The translations under genes and the position numbers were made by a program. DNA of 64,000 nt from contig OZ242265.1 in the NCBI GenBank assembly GCA_965207165.1, positions 4,216,001-4,280,000 of the forward strand, written 5' to 3'. The stretch is from JAAXHV01 sp965207165. Lineage in GTDB: Bacteria; Pseudomonadota; Gammaproteobacteria; Eutrophobiales; Eutrophobiaceae. This document shows positions 34,729 through 44,045 of this stretch, piece after piece (position 1 is the stretch's first letter; each line of letters begins with the position of its first letter). Below the pieces are notes generated by a model that was given only the letters and a program-made list of their open reading frames with translations, had not been told where the DNA came from and ran no database searches.

Positions 34729-35994
34729 TTAATCGGTTCGGAAGTCTTCTATAGCGCTGAACCTGTATGAACTGAGTGCTTGAACGACATAAAACAAACA
34801 CCCGGAAACCGATAAAGACGTAACCAGTAAAATCGGGTTCTTATAAATCCATCCAAGGGTCAGGGATAAGGCTACCATCAGGAAAAAGAAAGACTGGAGC
34901 ATAAGTATCAATTGCAATTTTTCTCGGACGAATAAAACCCCACTAAGGGGAGCGCATACCAGTCGTAAAAAAGCCATTGGCGCCAATATGCTCGCGTAGA
35001 ATCCCGCCTCGCGCCATTCTTCACCGAAGATAAAAGCAAATAACTCCTGACCAAACATGATCAGTAGCAAGGCGGGCGGCATTCCGATGATGACCAGGAA
35101 TCTCAGGGTTTTGACGAATACAGGTTTACAGGTGCCATGCTTGTCCAGGTTTTCAATCGCTTTGTTCCTGAATACTTCCATCATGGATTCCCCCAATAAC
35201 GAAATAGGCATCATCAATACCCTGAAGACCAGGAAATATAAACCGGCAACTGCGCTGCTGAATACAACGGGAATGATAATGTAGGGTAATTGCAGAGATA
35301 GTATGTTCAGCAAACCTGCCGGCGAGCCTAAAAAGGGGAATTTTCTATACCTTCTGAGCAATGCCAGGTTTTTCAGCAAGTTGAATTCAGGCAATCGAAA
35401 GGTATGTTTTATGCGTTTGAATATAATTACCAGTGATATGGTTCTGCCCAGACAGTCTGCCAGGATGAGACCCGGGGTAATCTTGTTCACCAGCCCGAAA
35501 ATTATTTGAAGTATGGATATTGATGCGCTCTGGGTTACACGGCTGTGACTCATCAGCTCATACAGTTTGTTTCGATTTAACCAATGCAGTAAAACTTTAT
35601 AAACGGAAAAGAGAAAAATGCTGAGCGGTACGATGTATAACCATTTACCGATTTCAGGTTGCGCCGTCAGGATCGCGATTTGTTCCTCCCAGATAATGAC
35701 TGCAAACAGGATGAAGATGCTGAACAAGCCTGAGAAAATGAAGCTGAGTATCGCAAGCTGCATGGCTTCGCTCTGTTTCCTGGCGACCATCACTGCCATT
35801 TCAAGCTTTCCCGTAGCTATCATGGTTCCTATTGAAATCAATGCCATATAAACGCCATAAAGACCGAAGTCGCCAGGCGAATAGACTCTTGTAAGCAGTG
35901 GTGTGAGAGCAACCGGAATTGCTTGGGCAACAGTCGTGCCGGTTACCAGAGTCAGCACGTTACGTGCGTATTCAGATTTGAATTTATATGCCAA
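34729..35994 (-). CDS. Oligosaccharide flippase, Wzx-like (MOP superfamily)
   Basis: A 421-residue, strongly hydrophobic protein with about 11-12 membrane segments spread over its whole length. The start R-N-V-L-T-L-V-T-G-T-T-V-A-Q-A-I-P-V-A-L-T-P-L-L-T-R-V-Y-S-P-G-D-F-G is typical of PST/Wzx flippases. It would move undecaprenyl-linked repeat units to the periplasm for the polymerase encoded next door. The base composition is visibly more AT-rich than in the housekeeping genes of the window, a common sign of horizontal exchange in O-antigen loci. The family call rests on topology and the N-terminal pattern. Confidence 0.82.
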   Translation of the reverse strand: MAYKFKSEYARNVLTLVTGTTVAQAIPVALTPLLTRVYSPGDFGLYGVYMALISIGTMIATGKLEMAVMVARKQSEAMQLAILSFIFSGLFSIFILFAVIIWEEQIAILTAQPEIGKWLYIVPLSIFLFSVYKVLLHWLNRNKLYELMSHSRVTQSASISILQIIFGLVNKITPGLILADCLGRTISLVIIFKRIKHTFRLPEFNLLKNLALLRRYRKFPFLGSPAGLLNILSLQLPYIIIPVVFSSAVAGLYFLVFRVLMMPISLLGESMMEVFRNKAIENLDKHGTCKPVFVKTLRFLVIIGMPPALLLIMFGQELFAFIFGEEWREAGFYASILAPMAFLRLVCAPLSGVLFVREKLQLILMLQSFFFLMVALSLTLGWIYKNPILLVTSLSVSGCLFYVVQALSSYRFSAIEDFRTD

Positions 35995-36037
35995 AGAAAA
36001 TTTGCCTGTCTAGTGGTGGAATCAACACAAGGTTTTT

Positions 36038-37537
36038 TCAGATAGAGTCGTGTGATGACGCGATTAATGCTCTTGCCGTTAATCCCCAACCCAATGCCGG
36101 CAGGGGCCAAAATACCGGCTTGGATACGATGATCAGCAACACGCAGACAAAATTCAACGTAAACGCAAAAGTCCACAGAGGGATATGTTGTTGCTTGAAT
36201 ATGACCTGATGGGCAGGGACTAGAAACCCGTACAGAGTCAGGCATATATAGATAAGAAAACCAGCGAGCCCGTAGCTGACCCAGGCGGAAAGGGCATTAT
36301 GTGCATATCTCCCGGCATGGCCTTTTGCAAATTTACCGGTATCCTCCGTCAATACATGTCCGCCGAATTTACCCATCAGCGGGTTTTCCGCGATTTGTTC
36401 GAGCGCTTTTTTTTGCAGAGCCAACCGGCCTGCCCAGGATTTTGAGGAAGGGATGTTCAGCACTTCCCACTGGCGGTTGAGGCGCGGGAGAGCCTTGGCT
36501 GTATCGGGAGCGGGCCGGGTACCGGCTTGACCGGCGGGCGGCGCTGATTTCCCAGGCGCCTGCGTAGAGGGATCTGCGCCGGGCAGCTTGTCTGTATGCG
36601 GTGTCGGTTCCGCTTTTTCCGAGACCCGGGTTTCCAGAAAAACCTCGATGCGAGGCTTTATGTCCGGAGCGGCCAGCAGCAGCACTTCCAAACAGACAAC
36701 CAGCAGGAGCAGAAAATATCCGGGCTGTTTAATGCCGTAAATGATGCATAACACGGTCGATAATGCCAGGAACGCGTAGAAATCCGAACGGCTGATCAGC
36801 ATGAAGAGAACAAAAACGCCGCTGAGCATCAACACAGCTCTGGCTCGTAATGAATTGACGACCGCCAGCAGCACCAGTAGTGTAAACAGGACGCTACGGG
36901 CGAATCCCTGGTAGGTGGATACATCCGTGGTATTCCCGTAAAGTCGCCGCGCATCGTACATATTGGCATCACTGTAGACGTAGAAATAAAGGAGGCAAAC
37001 CAGGATGACGGCGAAACTGATGCCAAGCGACCAGCGCAGGGATCTGGATTCAATGGGCAACAACAGTCCTATCAGAAACAGGGAGGACCAGAAGATAACC
37101 GTCTCCAGGGATTGTGCGCCGGCTATTGAAATATGATCACCATCGAGAAGCAGGTAGTGTGCGAGTGTCCAGGCAGAGGTATAGAACAGGAATGCCAGCA
37201 CCCATAGAACGTAACGGTTCCCGGTAATTTTTTTCAACCAGCCGGTGTTCCAGGATAACAGCGCCGGCAGGGCCAGCAGCGCGCCCAGGGAAACATAGCC
37301 GAACAGCCCCGCGGCGAAAGGCGGGATCAGTCCCATGGCCACGGACTGGTGATAGAACAGGTACCCCGGAAACAGCAGGAAGAAACTGATGGCCGCGACA
37401 GTTTGGGCGAGCTTAAGGCCCCGGTCGGAACTATTCGGGCAGTCTGCTAACATGTTCTGATAGGATTCCGGTTTAAATGTTGACTCACGAACATTACGCT
37501 GCATCGGCAATTTACGGCAACGGCGTATTGATGCCAT
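36038..37537 (-). CDS. O-antigen polymerase/ligase family membrane protein (Wzy/WaaL-like)
   Basis: Up to 499 residues with about 10-12 membrane segments. The large periplasmic loop near residues 290-415 contains N-P-L-M-G-K-F-G-G, then H-A-G-R-Y-A-H-N-A-L (His413 region), the G-x-G-x ... H-N signature of O-antigen ligase/polymerase proteins. Inside the loop lies a Pro/Ala/Thr-rich, low-complexity stretch (about 307-350), unusual for the family. The first ATG at 37537 is only 8 bases from the divergent gene's start; a later start (37504 or 37453) is more likely. Polymerase or ligase cannot be decided by sequence. Confidence 0.8.
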   Translation of the reverse strand: MASIRRCRKLPMQRNVRESTFKPESYQNMLADCPNSSDRGLKLAQTVAAISFFLLFPGYLFYHQSVAMGLIPPFAAGLFGYVSLGALLALPALLSWNTGWLKKITGNRYVLWVLAFLFYTSAWTLAHYLLLDGDHISIAGAQSLETVIFWSSLFLIGLLLPIESRSLRWSLGISFAVILVCLLYFYVYSDANMYDARRLYGNTTDVSTYQGFARSVLFTLLVLLAVVNSLRARAVLMLSGVFVLFMLISRSDFYAFLALSTVLCIIYGIKQPGYFLLLLVVCLEVLLLAAPDIKPRIEVFLETRVSEKAEPTPHTDKLPGADPSTQAPGKSAPPAGQAGTRPAPDTAKALPRLNRQWEVLNIPSSKSWAGRLALQKKALEQIAENPLMGKFGGHVLTEDTGKFAKGHAGRYAHNALSAWVSYGLAGFLIYICLTLYGFLVPAHQVIFKQQHIPLWTFAFTLNFVCVLLIIVSKPVFWPLPALGWGLTARALIASSHDSI

Positions 37538-37545
37538 TATAAATA

Positions 37546-38784
37546 ATGTCTGGCCGGACTGTCTGGATAATCAATCATTATGCCCAGTCGCCTGCGGGTT
37601 CCGGCAGCACGCGTCATTATGACCTGGCGAGACACCTGCGTGATCTCGGCTGGAATACCTGGATATTCGCGGCCAGTGTCGAGTTGAATACGCAGAAACA
37701 AAGGCTGGAAAAACATGAACATACCAGGTCGGAAATGATCGATGGGGTTAATTTTCGCTGGTTGAAAACGCCGTCTTACCAGGGCAACGGGGTCGGGCGC
37801 ATAATCAATATGCTTGCATTTTCATGGAAGGTCCTCGTCAGAAAGTCAACGGCAGACCTGGAACGGCCTTCCCTGGTAATCGGTTCTACCGTTCACCCCC
37901 TGGCCGCGGCCTCTGCGGCCCTGCTGGCCAGACGTTACCGGGTCCCGTTCATCTTTGAGGTGCGTGACATCTGGCCGGAGACCCTCATCGCGCTGGGACG
38001 CACCCGCAGGCACAGTCCGTTTTCCGTATTGCTCGGCATGCTGGAAAAATGGTTGTGCCGGCAGGCCGACCGGATAGTGTCCGTTCTCCCGGGATATGGG
38101 AATTATGTCGGCGACCATAACATTCGAGCGCCCGATGTGGTCCACATACCCAACGGCGTCAACCTGGATAATATCGGCGAACCTCGCGGTTACAGGAAAC
38201 AGGATACGTTCCGGATTACTTACCTCGGCGCCCACGGCACCGCCAATGACCTGCAGACCCTGGTCCGGGCCATGGAAATCATAGAATTGACGCACGGTCT
38301 TGCGACAATCGAGTGCCACCTGATCGGGACAGGCCCGATGAAGCAGGCGCTGGCGGATTACTGTGCTGAGAGAGGGATGAAACAGGTTGTTTTTCATCCT
38401 CCCGTCAACAAGAACGCCATCGCGGCGCTGGCATCGGGCACCCAGGCTTTTGTATTATGCGGCAGAAAACTGCCGTCGCTGTACAAGTATGGAATCAGCA
38501 TGAACAAGATTCCCGACTACATGGCGATGGGCCGTCCTGTTATTATTGCAATTGAATCCGTCAATAATCCGGTTATCGAGGCGGATGCCGGTACCTGTGT
38601 ACCGCCGGAAGACCCTGAGGAACTGGCAGGTTCCATCATGAAGATGGCGCAAATGAGTGAGGCGGAACTGCGTGCCATGGGCTTGAGAGGGCGTCGATAT
38701 GTTGAACAGGAGCACGATATGAAGCTGCTGGCGAAACGCTTGGCTGACGTGATGGAACAGTGCCTGGTGAGCGATGCCGGCTGA
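37546..38784 (+). CDS. Glycosyltransferase family 4, WbuB-like
   Basis: A 412-residue GT4 enzyme. The N-terminus V-W-I-I-N-H-Y-A-Q-S-P-A-G-S-G-S-T-R-H-Y is diagnostic for the WbuB/WcaI-like group, which supports the ATG at 37546 despite the weak ribosome site. F-E-V-R-D-I-W-P-E-T and the C-terminal Y-G-I-S-M-N-K-I-P-D-Y-M-A-M-G-R-P-V-I complete the GT-B fold. It is followed by and overlaps (11 bases) the initiating phosphoglycosyltransferase gene, so the two probably build the first steps of the repeat unit. WbuB-type enzymes usually add an N-acetylated amino sugar; the exact sugar is unknown. Confidence 0.87.
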   Translation: MSGRTVWIINHYAQSPAGSGSTRHYDLARHLRDLGWNTWIFAASVELNTQKQRLEKHEHTRSEMIDGVNFRWLKTPSYQGNGVGRIINMLAFSWKVLVRKSTADLERPSLVIGSTVHPLAAASAALLARRYRVPFIFEVRDIWPETLIALGRTRRHSPFSVLLGMLEKWLCRQADRIVSVLPGYGNYVGDHNIRAPDVVHIPNGVNLDNIGEPRGYRKQDTFRITYLGAHGTANDLQTLVRAMEIIELTHGLATIECHLIGTGPMKQALADYCAERGMKQVVFHPPVNKNAIAALASGTQAFVLCGRKLPSLYKYGISMNKIPDYMAMGRPVIIAIESVNNPVIEADAGTCVPPEDPEELAGSIMKMAQMSEAELRAMGLRGRRYVEQEHDMKLLAKRLADVMEQCLVSDAG

Positions 38785-39391
38785 CCTGTCCGATTTTGTA
38801 AAACGGCTGTTCGACCTGGTCATCAGCCTGGTTCTGGTGATCCTGTTGTTGCCGCTGCTGGCCGTGCTGGCCGTACTGGTTTATGTCGACCTGGGCAGCC
38901 CCGTACTGTTCCGCCAGCAACGGCCGGGATTGCTGGGGAAGCCGTTCACCTTTTTCAAGTTTCGCACCATGAACAACAGGACGGACGAAAACGGGCAATT
39001 ACTGCCCGATGCAGACAGGCTCTCCGGTTTCGGCAGGTTCCTGCGCAAAACCAGCCTGGATGAGCTGCCCCAGTTTTTTAACGTCATCAAGGGCGATATG
39101 AGCCTGGTCGGACCAAGACCGCTGTTAATGGAATACCTGGAACTCTATACTGCCGGGCAGATGCGCAGGCATGATGTAAAACCGGGGATTACCGGCTGGG
39201 CGCAGGTCAACGGCCGCAACGCCATCGGCTGGGAAGAGAAATTCAGCCTGGATCTCTGGTACGTGGACAATTGTTCCTTTACGGTGGACGTCAGGATCAT
39301 CCTGCTGACAATCATAAAAATAGTGAAGCGAGACGGGATCAACCAGCAAGGCATGGCCACCGCGGAAAAGTTCAAGGGCTCGGTATCATGA
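38774..39391 (+). CDS. Initiating phosphoglycosyltransferase, PglC/WecP-like
   Basis: A 205-residue monotopic sugar transferase: one hydrophobic membrane helix (about 10-35), then F-R-Q-Q-R-P-G, F-K-F-R-T-M, the catalytic D-E in S-L-D-E-L-P-Q-F-F-N-V-I-K-G-D-M-S-L-V-G-P-R-P, and P-G-I-T-G-W-A-Q-V-N-G-R-N. The short form lacks the extra N-terminal membrane domain of WbaP, as in PglC. It transfers a sugar phosphate from a UDP-sugar to undecaprenyl phosphate. The next genes encode PglD-, PglE- and PglF-like enzymes that would make UDP-diacetamido-trideoxyhexose, its likely substrate. Confidence 0.9.
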   Translation: MPADLSDFVKRLFDLVISLVLVILLLPLLAVLAVLVYVDLGSPVLFRQQRPGLLGKPFTFFKFRTMNNRTDENGQLLPDADRLSGFGRFLRKTSLDELPQFFNVIKGDMSLVGPRPLLMEYLELYTAGQMRRHDVKPGITGWAQVNGRNAIGWEEKFSLDLWYVDNCSFTVDVRIILLTIIKIVKRDGINQQGMATAEKFKGSVS

Positions 39392-40041
39392 GTTCATTGC
39401 TGATTTTCGGCGCCGGCGGCCATGGCAAGGTGGTGGCGGAAACGGCGAGGGCCGCGGACACGCGGCGCGAGATCGTTTTTGCGGATGATGCTTACCCGCA
39501 ACTGGAATCTCTCGGTGATTACCCGGTCGTTGCTGATTTCTCTACCGCCGGGTCGTTGAGCGAGGCATATCCTGATGTCATCGTGGCCCTCGGCGATAAC
39601 CATGCACGCGCGGACCTGACGGCGGAACTCCAGGAAGCGGGGTTCAATCCGGTGGTACTGGTACATCCTGCAGCAGTGGTGGCGGAGACGGCTGAACTAG
39701 GGCAGGGCACGGTAATTTTCGCCGGAGCTGTAGTACAGGCCGACGCCCGGGTCGGGCGCGCCGTGATCATTAACACGGCGGCAACGGTGGATCATGACTG
39801 CATCATCGGCAACGGCGTCCACCTGTCTCCCGGGGTACACCTTGGCGGTGAAGTCAAACTGGGTGATTACTGCTGGCTGGGAGTAGGCGCCGTGACCGTT
39901 AACCAGGTGAGCATCGGACAGGATGTGACCGTCGGCGCCGGTTCCTGCGTAATCGGTGACCTGCCCGATGAAGTCACCGCAGTCGGTGTGCCTGCCCGCC
40001 CCGTTCAGCAGAAGCGGCAGGCCGCTGAGACCGGCAGGTAG
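39388..40041 (+). CDS. Sugar O/N-acetyltransferase, PglD/NeuD-like
   Basis: The ATG at 39388, overlapping the previous stop as ATGA, gives a 217-residue protein starting S-S-L-L-I-F-G-A-G-G-H-G-K-V-V-A-E, the NeuD/PglD N-terminal motif. A left-handed beta-helix follows with hexapeptides (V-I-F-A-G-A-V-V-Q-A-D-A, T-V-D-H-D-C-I-I-G) and the ending G-V-P-A-R-P-V. PglD acetylates the 4-amino group of UDP-4-amino-4,6-dideoxy-GlcNAc using acetyl-CoA. An open frame upstream to 39271 lies inside the previous gene and is ignored. It belongs to a tightly packed operon with the PglC- and PglE-like genes. Confidence 0.9.
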   Translation: MSSLLIFGAGGHGKVVAETARAADTRREIVFADDAYPQLESLGDYPVVADFSTAGSLSEAYPDVIVALGDNHARADLTAELQEAGFNPVVLVHPAAVVAETAELGQGTVIFAGAVVQADARVGRAVIINTAATVDHDCIIGNGVHLSPGVHLGGEVKLGDYCWLGVGAVTVNQVSIGQDVTVGAGSCVIGDLPDEVTAVGVPARPVQQKRQAAETGR

Positions 40042-40047
40042 CAGACC

Positions 40048-41217
40048 ATGTTGCCCGCACTCCCGGCCTGGCCGGTCTACAGCGAGACTGAAAGGAGCGC
40101 TGTTGCCCGGGTATTGGAGACGGGACTGGGAAATTACTGGTATGGCTCGGAAGGCAAGGCCTTTGAACGGGAATTTGCTTCATACTGCGGCGTCAACCAT
40201 GGCCTGGCCGTTGCGAACGGTACCGTAGCCCTGGAACTCTGCCTGCGGGCGCTGGGAGTCGGTCCGGGCGACGAGGTGGTGACTACCCCCCGTTCATTCA
40301 TCGCCACGGCCAACAGCATCGTCCTGTGCGGCGCCCGCCCGGTCTTTGCCGACGTAGACCCGGACAGCCAGAATATTACGCCGGCATCGGTGGAAGCTGT
40401 CATCACCGGCAACACGCGCGCTATCCTGGTGGTGCACCTGGCCGGTTGGCCCTGTGACATGGCCGGGTTGAGGGAACTGGCCGCGGCAAAAGGACTGCAC
40501 CTCGTTGAGGATTGCGCCCAGGCTCACGGCGCTGCCGTCAGCGGCGCAAAAGTCGGGTCGCTGGGAGATATCGCGGCGTTTTCCTTTTGCCACGACAAAA
40601 TTATCTCCACCGGAGGTGAGGGTGGTATGCTAATCACCAATGATGAAGAACTCTGGGCAAAGGCAGCCGCTTACAGAAACCATGGGCGCGACCCGAGAAG
40701 CAGGCCGGGAGACAACCATGAATATCAATACCTGCACGGATCGGCAGGCAGCAACTACCGGATGACCGAAATGCAATCGGCAATCGGCAGGTGTCAATTA
40801 ACCAGGCTCGGACCCTGGCTGGAGGAAAGGAGACGCAACGCCGCGTTGGTGAGCGATGCCCTGCATGATCTTGAAATCCTCCGCATCCCGGCTCCTGCAG
40901 ATCATATCAGCCACGCGTTTTACCGGTTTTACGTATTTCTGAACAGGGGAAAACTGCACCCGCAGTGGAACAGGGCCAGGATTATCGACGCCCTGCGCAA
41001 CGACGGTATTCCCTGCGACAGCGGGATATGTCCCGAGATTTACCGGGAGCCGGCTTACCGGGATACCTCCACTCCGGGGCGGTCCCGCTTACCTGCCGCC
41101 AGGGAACTGGGGGAAACCGCCATCGCATTTCCCGTTCACCCTGGCATCGGCGATGAATTGATGGCAGAAATGGCCGGTTCCATTCGCGCCGTGCTCACCC
41201 GGAACGTCAAGTCATGA
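40048..41217 (+). CDS. UDP-4-keto sugar aminotransferase, PglE-like (DegT/DnrJ/EryC1)
   Basis: A 389-residue PLP aminotransferase with A-N-G-T-V-A-L-E, E-D-C-A-Q-A-H-G-A, and Lys184 in F-C-H-D-K-I-I-S-T-G-G-E-G-G as Schiff-base lysine. The H-D/N-K-I-x-x-T-G-G-E-G-G pattern is that of the 4-amino-forming branch (PglE and relatives), unlike the WbpE-type pattern of the gene at 29230. It would aminate C4 of the 4-keto-6-deoxy UDP-GlcNAc made by the PglF-like gene, which overlaps its stop codon by four bases (ATGA). It is the second DegT-family gene in the island. Confidence 0.88.
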   Translation: MLPALPAWPVYSETERSAVARVLETGLGNYWYGSEGKAFEREFASYCGVNHGLAVANGTVALELCLRALGVGPGDEVVTTPRSFIATANSIVLCGARPVFADVDPDSQNITPASVEAVITGNTRAILVVHLAGWPCDMAGLRELAAAKGLHLVEDCAQAHGAAVSGAKVGSLGDIAAFSFCHDKIISTGGEGGMLITNDEELWAKAAAYRNHGRDPRSRPGDNHEYQYLHGSAGSNYRMTEMQSAIGRCQLTRLGPWLEERRRNAALVSDALHDLEILRIPAPADHISHAFYRFYVFLNRGKLHPQWNRARIIDALRNDGIPCDSGICPEIYREPAYRDTSTPGRSRLPAARELGETAIAFPVHPGIGDELMAEMAGSIRAVLTRNVKS

Positions 41218-43109
41218 CGTCCAGTGGTCTCATTGAGGTTCTGAAGAGCCCCGGGCCCGCGCTGCGCCGTTATATCCGCGCCGGAGTCTTCCTGCACGAT
41301 GTGCTGATGATCCCGGCAGCCTGGTATCTCGCCTACTGGCTCAGGTTCAACCTGGGGACGATTCCGGAAACCTCACTACAGGTTGCGACACTCATGCTGC
41401 CGGTAATGATACTGTGCCAGTCTCTCAGTTACGTGCTGTTCGGTTTGTACCGCGGCATCTGGCGCTTCGCCTCCCTGTATGACTTCATCCGTATCGGCAA
41501 ATCCGTTTACGTCGGGGCATTGATTGCAACCCTGGTGATATTTGTCATTACCGGGATGGAGCATGTGCCCAGGTCGGTGATCCCGTTGTACATAATTCTG
41601 CTGTTCGCGCTCCTTGGCGGTAACAGGGCGTTATACCGTTCCCTGAAAGACCAGCGCATGCGGGCCAGCGGCGGCAAGCGGGTGCTGATTACCGGCGCCG
41701 GCGAGTCTGCCCAGATGCTGGCGCGGGATATGCTGCAACATGCCCGGGGTGAATACCTTCCCGTAGGCATGATCGATGATGATCCGGACAAGCTCAACCG
41801 GGAGATTCACGGGATAAAGGTACTGGGCGGGTTCGAGGATATCCCGAAGGTGGCGGAGCAACAATCCGTGGACCTGGTTGTCATCGCCATCCCCTCATTG
41901 TCTTCTGCCCGTATGCAACACCTTGTCAGCATTTGTGAGAGCGCCGGCACGGAGTTTAAAACGGTGCCCAGGCTTGAGGACTTGATCTCCGGACAGGTAA
42001 CCGTCAGTTCCATCCAGGAAGTCTCTATCGAGGACCTGCTGGGAAGAGAGAAAATCGAGCTGGATCGCGCGCTGATGCAGGCCGGCCTGTCCGGCAAGGT
42101 AATCATGGTGACAGGCGGTGGCGGCTCAATCGGAACGGAACTGTGCCGGCAGGTCGCCGGCTTCGTGCCGGACGCGCTGATTGTTTTCGAGCGTAACGAG
42201 TTTAACCTGTACCGGGTACAGACCGAACTGGAAAACCGCTATCCGCAACTCAACCTGGTCGCGGTACTGGGTGACGTATGCGACCGGCAGGTGTTGGAGA
42301 ATGTTACGCAGCGTTACCGGCCTGACATGGTGTTTCATGCCGCCGCGTATAAACACGTCCCCATCCTGCAGGCGCATCCTGCCGAAGCCGTCAAGAATAA
42401 TATTACGGGTACCCGGATTACGGCAGAAGTGGCAAGCCAGTTCAATTGCGGCAAGTTTGTCTTCATATCCACTGACAAGGCGGTGAACCCGACCAGCATC
42501 CTCGGAGCAACCAAGCGTACGGGCGAGATTTACTGCGAGGGGATGAATACGGTTTCCTCAACGCCCTTCATTACCGTCAGGTTCGGCAACGTGCTGGGCT
42601 CGGACGGCAGTGTTGTCCCGCGCTTCAGGGAACAGATTCGGTCAGGGGGCCCGTTGACTGTGACCCATCCTGATATGACCCGTTACTTCATGACCATAAG
42701 GGAGGCGTGCCAGTTGATCCTGCAAGCCAGTGTCGTGGAACAGGAGGGCGGGATTTACGTACTTGACATGGGTGAACCCGTTCGCATCGACTACCTGGCT
42801 GAACAGATGATCCGCTTATCCGGTAAAACACCCGGCGAGGACATAGACATTCAGTATGTGGGTCTGCGGCCGGGTGAAAAACTGTATGAAGAGTTGTTTT
42901 ACGATGATGAAATCAAGGAAACGACCGGGAATGACAAGGTGTTTCGCGCAAGACACGTCCCGGCAGACTGGCGTAAGGTCAAACAGATGATCGACCGTCT
43001 GGAACAGTCTCTTGGAGCTGCCGAAGATCACGAGATAAAACGGATCCTGGCGGAACTGGTCCCGCAATACAAAGATGGAGACCCGCTTGATATCGTCAAG
43101 GTTGCCTGA
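41214..43109 (+). CDS. UDP-GlcNAc 4,6-dehydratase, PglF/WbpM/CapD-like
   Basis: A 631-residue protein with four membrane helices (about 22-135), a first Rossmann domain (V-L-I-T-G-A-G-E-S-A, about 157-260) and a catalytic SDR domain (V-T-G-G-G-G-S-I-G-T-E-L from 299). A-A-A-Y-K-H-V-P and F-I-S-T-D-K-A-V-N-P-T follow. The catalytic M/Y-x-x-x-K is L430-G-A-T-K434 here: the Met or Tyr is Leu. The family makes UDP-4-keto-6-deoxy-GlcNAc, first step toward diacetylbacillosamine or QuiNAc sugars. The neighbours (PglE-, PglD-, PglC-like) complete that route. galU follows 30 bases later. Confidence 0.9.
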   Translation: MTSSGLIEVLKSPGPALRRYIRAGVFLHDVLMIPAAWYLAYWLRFNLGTIPETSLQVATLMLPVMILCQSLSYVLFGLYRGIWRFASLYDFIRIGKSVYVGALIATLVIFVITGMEHVPRSVIPLYIILLFALLGGNRALYRSLKDQRMRASGGKRVLITGAGESAQMLARDMLQHARGEYLPVGMIDDDPDKLNREIHGIKVLGGFEDIPKVAEQQSVDLVVIAIPSLSSARMQHLVSICESAGTEFKTVPRLEDLISGQVTVSSIQEVSIEDLLGREKIELDRALMQAGLSGKVIMVTGGGGSIGTELCRQVAGFVPDALIVFERNEFNLYRVQTELENRYPQLNLVAVLGDVCDRQVLENVTQRYRPDMVFHAAAYKHVPILQAHPAEAVKNNITGTRITAEVASQFNCGKFVFISTDKAVNPTSILGATKRTGEIYCEGMNTVSSTPFITVRFGNVLGSDGSVVPRFREQIRSGGPLTVTHPDMTRYFMTIREACQLILQASVVEQEGGIYVLDMGEPVRIDYLAEQMIRLSGKTPGEDIDIQYVGLRPGEKLYEELFYDDEIKETTGNDKVFRARHVPADWRKVKQMIDRLEQSLGAAEDHEIKRILAELVPQYKDGDPLDIVKVA

Positions 43110-43139
43110 CTGTTACCTCTCAAACAGCGATCCGGGCTA

Positions 43140-44021
43140 ATGAAGATCACCAAGGTTGTTCTGCCTGTTGCGGGCCTGGGCACGCGTACCCTGCCGGCCA
43201 CGAAGGCGCTTGCCAAGGAGATGCTGACCCTGGTGGACCGCCCCATCATCCAGTATGCCGTCGAGGAGGCGCTCAGCGCCGGCATCGGGGAAATCATCTT
43301 TGTTACCGCGCAGACGAAAAAAATCATCCAGGATCATTTCGAACCCAACAAGATGCTGGAACAGGAACTGGCGCGCAGGGGCAAACAGGATCTGCTCGAA
43401 CTGGTGAAGAATATCCCTCCACCCGGCACAGATTGCCGGTACGTTACCCAGCCTGTACCCCTGGGGCTGGGCCATGCGGTTCTCTGCGCCCGGCGCCTGG
43501 TCGGTGATGAACCGTTTGCCGTCATCCTGCCCGACGATTTGATCCATCACCCTGCGCGCACCTGCCTGCAGCAGATGATGGAGATGTACCAGGAGAAAAG
43601 TGCCAGCGTAGTGGCGGTGGAGAAGGTGGCGCGTGAACAGGTATCCCGTTACGGCATCGTTGAGACAGGCAATGACGTTGAGGGCGTCAAAAAAATGAAG
43701 TCCATCGTGGAAAAACCCGCGCCGGATGAGACGCCGTCAACCCTGGCAGTGGTGGGACGCTACATCTTCACGCCCGGCATCTGGCCGCTGCTGGAAACCA
43801 CGCGCAGCGGCGCAGGCAGCGAGATCCAGTTAACCGATGCCATCGCCGCGCTGCTGGGGAAAGAAGATGTATTCCTGTGTGAATTTCAGGGAACCCGCTA
43901 CGACTGCGGCTCAATCCTGGGCCTGGCGCAAGCCAACGTCGAGTATGCGCTCAGGCACGAGGCGATCGGCGCCGAGTTCGAATCATACCTGGCGGACCTG
44001 ATAAAGAATAAGGGGGTTTGA
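43140..44021 (+). CDS. galU: UTP-glucose-1-phosphate uridylyltransferase
   Basis: A 293-residue protein with the GalU loop V-L-P-V-A-G-L-G-T-R-T-L-P-A-T-K-A-L-A-K-E-M-L, Q-P-V-P-L-G-L-G-H-A-V, I-L-P-D-D-L-I and E-K-P. It makes UDP-glucose from UTP and glucose-1-phosphate, the precursor for Ugd (26240) and for the UDP-GlcA/GalA branch. The length is typical. It ends the polysaccharide operon; a secreted BNR-repeat protein gene follows 24 bases later on the same strand. Confidence 0.93.
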   Translation: MKITKVVLPVAGLGTRTLPATKALAKEMLTLVDRPIIQYAVEEALSAGIGEIIFVTAQTKKIIQDHFEPNKMLEQELARRGKQDLLELVKNIPPPGTDCRYVTQPVPLGLGHAVLCARRLVGDEPFAVILPDDLIHHPARTCLQQMMEMYQEKSASVVAVEKVAREQVSRYGIVETGNDVEGVKKMKSIVEKPAPDETPSTLAVVGRYIFTPGIWPLLETTRSGAGSEIQLTDAIAALLGKEDVFLCEFQGTRYDCGSILGLAQANVEYALRHEAIGAEFESYLADLIKNKGV

Positions 44022-44045
44022 GATCATCCCGTTTTCGGCGCTGGC

